Positions 60,601-64,000 of a stretch of 64,000 nucleotides of DNA are shown here, piece after piece. Both the position numbers and the translations under genes were made by a program. Each line of letters starts with the position of its first letter. Within the stretch, counting starts at the first letter, position 1. Origin of the DNA: Prostheceraeus crozeri (taxonomy: Eukaryota > Platyhelminthes > Polycladida > Euryleptidae); the NCBI GenBank assembly GCA_907163375.1, contig CAJQUW010009236.1, positions 1-64,000 on the forward strand, written 5' to 3'. The notes beneath the pieces were generated by a model, which was not told where the DNA came from, searched no databases, and was given only the letters and a program-made list of their open reading frames with translations.

Positions 60601-62600
60601 AGAATGCTGTCTAATGAAAATATGCGCAAGTTTTTGACTGCATTTGAACAAAAGTTCCAATTTTCTAAAACTTCACTTTTTCATTGAAATTTAGGAAAAC
60701 CTGCAAAAATTGAGAGCATAAGCAGTTTAAGTTGTCATAGGAATATTTATTTATTAAAATTAACAATGTCTTGAAGCATTGAGTTTTGAAATATTAATAG
60801 TTCCGGAGAAGAGGCTGGTGGTTCCCCACCCTCCCCTACATTAACAGTCGACGTGTTGTGACTTGCTGATTCACTCCTTATTCTGCTCGACAATTTTCTC
60901 CGTCATTTGAGTTCGATGCCATTGAAAACTAGAAGGTCCACAACGATATGCATTATTAACTCACACGATGCTTTTGCTTTTATACTGTACACGTCATAAA
61001 GGGATATTCGCATCTACCTGTTGTTTTATTTGCTGTGCTAAATCTATTATTCATCATTGTAAAAGATTTCACGCATAGGCTATGTAAAGCTACTCTTGAT
61101 CAAAAACACACGATCCTCCGAACTAAGGCAGGACATGTCGATATCATAATGACGAGTCAGGTGCTGACATTCACTATTCAATAGCATGCTGCTATTTGAC
61201 ACATTTTTTTATACCACAGATGCCTTTTTGTAGTGCCATTGTTCCCTTTCGCAATGACACATTGTCAACAAGTTTTGTGAATTGGCATATATGATCAATG
61301 AATACAAATCGACTCCTTTGCAGCCTTTTCCCTTGTATGATCCACCGCGAATGGGCTAGACAGCTATCAATTGGTCGGCAAAATCTGTGCTAATATATCA
61401 GATAAGCATGAAAATGCTATTACGGAAATCCGAAAAAGTTCGGTTCATATGCTTCTTTGCCTTACCGTGCATTAAATGTTCTGTGTTTATGAAAGATTAA
61501 AGTGAATTTTCCTCCTGACATAATTGCACCAAAATGAGGAATGATTTTTTTCCTCTATGTACGAATACGAACGCGGCCATCTAAGTCAAATTGATTAGGA
61601 CTACAGCAAACCAAGGAAGTCAATCACGGATTCATGTCTCTCCACGATTACAATTGAACGATCGATTTTAGTCCATCCACGGGAGGGATCGTTAAATGAA
61701 AAGATTATTTACGAATTTATAAAGAAAGACAGCAGAATTGCATAGGATTCAGAGCAAATCAATTCACAGTAAGTCGATATACGGCAGTCATTGAATCCTC
61801 ATTACAATTTGGCCTTATACACAGTCTCTTATAGTATAATATGTCAATCTAAGATTCTTCGTCTCAATTAGCAAAAGTCCTAAGCAATATCAGCCTCTGT
61901 TTTTGTGTGCATTTATGTGTATTCTCATATATATTTGACTGATATACATGCAAGGAAATTGAATTTGGACTGTATCACAGACCAATAACATGCTTATGCA
62001 ATAAATAAATCGTAATATTGAAATTAGCATATTGCTGGACAGGTCATAGAGATAGTAACACTCTCAGAGATGTAAGCCTTGTCACCACCTATTTCATCAC
62101 ACATGTCGCTCTCTGATTGATCAAAATATTTTTCAGTTGCTGAATTAGTCTATCTGTGCATAAAAGTTCACAAAAAACTCAATTCTACATGCATTTCAGA
62201 ATATAGATTATCGACCTCTAAAATGCATACACTAGCTCAGATTTGTTACAGTGTACTTTTTCAAGTAGATTTATGGAGTTTCGGATCGTTCGGGCAACCA
62301 TCACTGATTCACTGATCGCAGAATACTATTAAAGCAAAAATTCGCTATTGACATGAAACGAAGGACGCCAAAATTATGAAAATCGCTTAGGACTTCTGCT
62401 AATTGAGACGAAGAAGCTTAGATTGACATATTATACTTTCATGTCAAATCGGTAGATCAATGATTTGAGCCGCATCATACAAATGCGGCAGTACAGTGCA
62501 AAGACCATATTATTTTTACAGGCTTACCGCAATCTTCTACTTTTATGGCTGCACAGAAACACAGTGGTAAGAGAGCGAAAATGAGATACAATGACTTCAT
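51547..62600 (-). CDS. Secreted ML-domain lipid-binding protein (NPC2/MD-2/GM2-activator type), four exons
   Basis: Exons 62600-62528, 59407-59197, 55404-55254 and 51657-51547 join to 546 nt, 181 residues plus TAA; the phases (1, then 2, then 0) all fit. Residues 1-18 are a typical signal peptide. The mature part starts near VEDCGSGSI, the usual first Cys-Gly of ML proteins, and has six cysteines (24, 88, 95, 101, 115, 165), enough for three disulfides. N68-I-T is a likely N-glycosylation site. The end GDYFVELRLKDK...HVCARI is the closing beta-strand pair of the fold. ML proteins bind sterols, glycolipids or lipid A in a hydrophobic cup, in lysosomes or outside the cell; which ligand applies here cannot be read. 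The size matches the family. The introns contain a foldback element and a LINE remnant, both non-disruptive. Confidence 0.88.
51658..55253. other. ML-gene intron 3
   Basis: 3.6 kb with foldback copy B at 52597-53309. The remainder is AT-rich without gene signals; the frame 54539-54748 (plus) and its antisense are not recognisable. Confidence 0.5.
52597..53309 (-). mobile_element. Foldback element, copy B (713 bp)
   Basis: Same family as copy A: outer end GTCCGGCAGCCACAACGAG, about 270-bp inverted arms, TA on both sides. The unique centre runs in the opposite direction to copy A, so the two insertions are in opposite orientation. The minus frame 53051-52863 corresponds to the MECLQVISFHFHAP frame of copy A, with one two-codon difference in length. 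Confidence 0.8.
55254..55404 (-). CDS. ML-protein exon 3
   Basis: 151 nt: one base completing Cys95, then 50 codons with DGCSLFNQLALGGSGSCPF and WIFKTMYIYM. The acceptor is ACTTTCAG and the donor GTAAGT. Confidence 0.88.
55405..59196. other. ML-gene intron 2
   Basis: 3.8 kb containing the LINE reverse transcriptase remnant at 55840-57369 on the opposite strand. The stretch 57370-59196 shows nothing recognisable. Confidence 0.5.
55840..57369 (+). pseudogene. Broken non-LTR retrotransposon (LINE) reverse transcriptase
   Basis: The parts, in order, are: GVDGIPSRVLK (near 55917); a frame change before 56040, then KKSDSVSLDNQRGIAI; SGFRPGRSAVEQ; motif A FIDFRKAFDSVRR (56283); motif B GVLQGDTLSSFLF (56460); and motif C reading ACADDIAL (56598-56621), where most LINEs have F/Y-ADD. 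A TAG and a frameshift occur at 56667-56690. The thumb-side region VGLQINARKTKV, KYLGSRIMS and LYGLEAV continues to TAA at 57369. No endonuclease domain or poly-A tail was seen. At least two frameshifts and one stop make it inactive. The clade is uncertain; R4/Dong- or RTE-like are possibilities. It is markedly GC-richer than its intron. Confidence 0.85.
59197..59407 (-). CDS. ML-protein exon 2
   Basis: 211 nt: two bases completing Gly25, 69 codons, and two bases of Cys95. It includes SGSIKNLNVDLNPDVIYLP, the N-I-T site and KMICADDFG. The acceptor is TTTTGCAG and the donor GTAAGT. Confidence 0.88.
59408..62527. other. ML-gene intron 1
   Basis: 3.1 kb, AT-rich. The only notable item is the minus frame at 59940-60281, listed separately. 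Positions 60300-62500 show no gene or repeat that I can define. Confidence 0.5.
59940..60281 (-). other. Unassigned hydrophobic reading frame (up to 113 codons)
   Basis: The frame contains a strongly hydrophobic stretch (MLMIFVLVFDTIFLAILTG) that could span a membrane, then a Ser/Thr-rich part with possible N-glycosylation sites (NLT, NTT) and a few cysteines. The listed start is GTG; the first ATG lies at 60233. It sits inside an intron of the ML gene on the same strand, with no recognised family. It may be chance. Confidence 0.2.
62528..62600 (-). CDS. ML-protein exon 1 (signal peptide)
   Basis: Twenty-four codons plus one base, MKSLYLIFALLPLCFCAA then IKVEDC, ending at donor GTAAGC. The hydrophobic leader with a small-residue cleavage site and the following DCG junction fix the start. 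Confidence 0.87.
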
Positions 62601-64000
62601 AATGAAAATAAAGTTTAGCAATGACTTAAAAATTGATTGAATATTATAACAAGAATAAATTTAATCCATGAGAAATCACCATGTGACGGAATACGTATAC
62701 TACAATGGAAACAATATAGAGCATTAGTTACTGCTAAACGATCACCATTATAATTGCAACAGTTCAGTTCTCATTGCCTGAGTTGCTATCTTCACTGACT
62801 TTCGATACATTTATTTCTTAATGTTAACAATCGAAGTAGATAAAGTAACATTTAATGTGACTGTCATGTTTGTAACAGCTGACACACTTAGTAAAATGGA
62901 TTAGAATAAAATTCGAGAATAATTTTTAATAAGAATTATTACAACATACAATGTATAGCCGGAAAATTCTTGATGCAGCAATGTGATAGCAAAATTGAAG
63001 AGATGTCTAGTGTCAAGTTTCTTTCTGAATATTCGTTTCGGCTGTTTAGAAGAATATCGCAGATATTCATTTCATAAATTGTCATAAATTTCGAAAAGAG
63101 ACTTGCAATTTTTGGTAGCAAGGTGAAACATCAAAATGATTAGGATCACTCCCCTCTGCGGTTCGTTAGAGCTTGCTCAAAGAAAAACATTTTCAATTTA
63201 AACAAGTGTGCATTAATCATCCATTTGCCTATTTATTTATCTCCCCATGTGCCCAACAGTTTGAGGTGGGACAATCACAGAAGTTGAATAGTGTAAATAA
63301 CAGTCACATTCGTTCTTATATTCATTACAGTGTAGTAACCAATTTTAGGTTAACATAACCTAATTTTCAAAGGGACAATTTTATCGACGAAATTGTTAGC
63401 AGGCATAGGTAAAGTTTTTTAAAACAATATATCGTAAAATTAAGCATGCTATCACTCTGCGGAATTATACATTGCAGACCAGATTTGAGTGCTTTTTTTT
63501 ATTTCGAGTGAGTTCTTGTGTCATTGAAACACGAAGAACTAAGCGCATACTTCAAAGTAGACATTAAAAAAATGACGTAGTTTGTTTTTTCTTTTGGGAA
63601 AGAAAAAAATAGAAAGAAATTCAGATTTTTCCTTTAATTTCCTGGCTGATGAAAGAAATCATGTAAAATTATTGATAGCTTATCTGGAAGCATTGATGTA
63701 GAAAGGGGAAGATAACGCAGTCTCGCGAGAAAGTGAAGCCAGCGGTTGACACTGGCGATCGTGTAATAGTGGCAGAAAGTGAACTGGCGTTAGCTTCCCT
63801 AAATCAGACAGTCTCAAATGCGCATCTAAGCATTGTCTATATGTATTTCTGTACCTATCATTGAAGTACATAAGAAAATTCCTTTCACTTCGCTATCTTA
63901 TATAGACCCATAGCAAATGTTATCTGAAACATACACTCGTACATACAGCCGATAGGCTGAAATATTGTTAAAACATCACTGTCACAATCCTCGAAAAAGG
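62601..64000. other. Upstream of the ML gene, nothing recognised
   Basis: This is where the ML-gene promoter should lie. No convincing TATA box was assigned. A slightly GC-richer patch at 63700-63830 contains a 63-codon minus frame without recognisable content. Confidence 0.35.

Noticed and set aside
1..64000. CRISPR arrays, bacterial operons, ribosomal RNA genes
   Set aside because: No regular repeat-spacer array and no rRNA signature was seen; introns and transposon types show a eukaryotic genome.

Overview
This is a stretch of AT-rich eukaryotic (metazoan) genomic DNA, roughly two thirds A+T, with short exons, long introns and many small DNA transposons. The best-supported gene is an ortholog of TRPN1/NOMPC, the ankyrin-rich mechanosensory channel of invertebrates and some non-mammalian vertebrates. 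Together with hAT-, piggyBac-, Penelope- and LINE-type repeats and a Polinton/adintovirus-like reading frame, this suggests an invertebrate animal, probably marine. An echinoderm or similar deuterostome would fit, but the sequence does not decide it.

Layout, left to right. Positions 3-776 (minus) hold a 258-codon reading frame that runs off the left edge. It has a CxxC...HxC zinc-finger array, its own TATA box and a higher GC content than its surroundings; it looks like part of a Polinton-type element lying in an intron of TRPN1. Positions 3307-34511 (minus) carry thirteen exons of TRPN1: a disordered N-terminal exon and then ankyrin repeats 1-15 in order, with every intron in phase 0. The other ankyrin repeats and the channel domain lie left of the window. 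The TRPN1 introns contain hAT elements with intact target-site duplications, a TTAA-flanked MITE, a tRNA-derived SINE with a duplicated tail, GC-rich repeat blocks and a triplet of CRE-like palindromes.

Positions 34550-45775 are largely intergenic and hold transposon relics, among them a 715-bp foldback element whose sister copy lies at 52.6-53.3 kb in opposite orientation. Positions 45776-46930 (plus) carry three exon-like segments of an unrecognised protein. This model ends 14 bp from the stop of a convergent two-exon gene (46945-48832, minus) for a 434-residue protein that I also do not recognise. A frameshifted Penelope-like GIY-YIG end lies at about 50.5-50.9 kb (plus).

Positions 51547-62600 (minus) hold a complete four-exon gene for a 181-residue secreted ML-domain (NPC2/MD-2/GM2-activator type) lipid-binding protein. 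Its introns contain the second foldback copy and a broken LINE reverse transcriptase (plus). The rest, to 64000, shows no supportable gene. The protein genes do not form an operon or an obvious shared pathway: TRPN1 is a neuronal or ciliary mechanochannel, the ML protein is a secreted or lysosomal lipid binder, and the other two are unknown.
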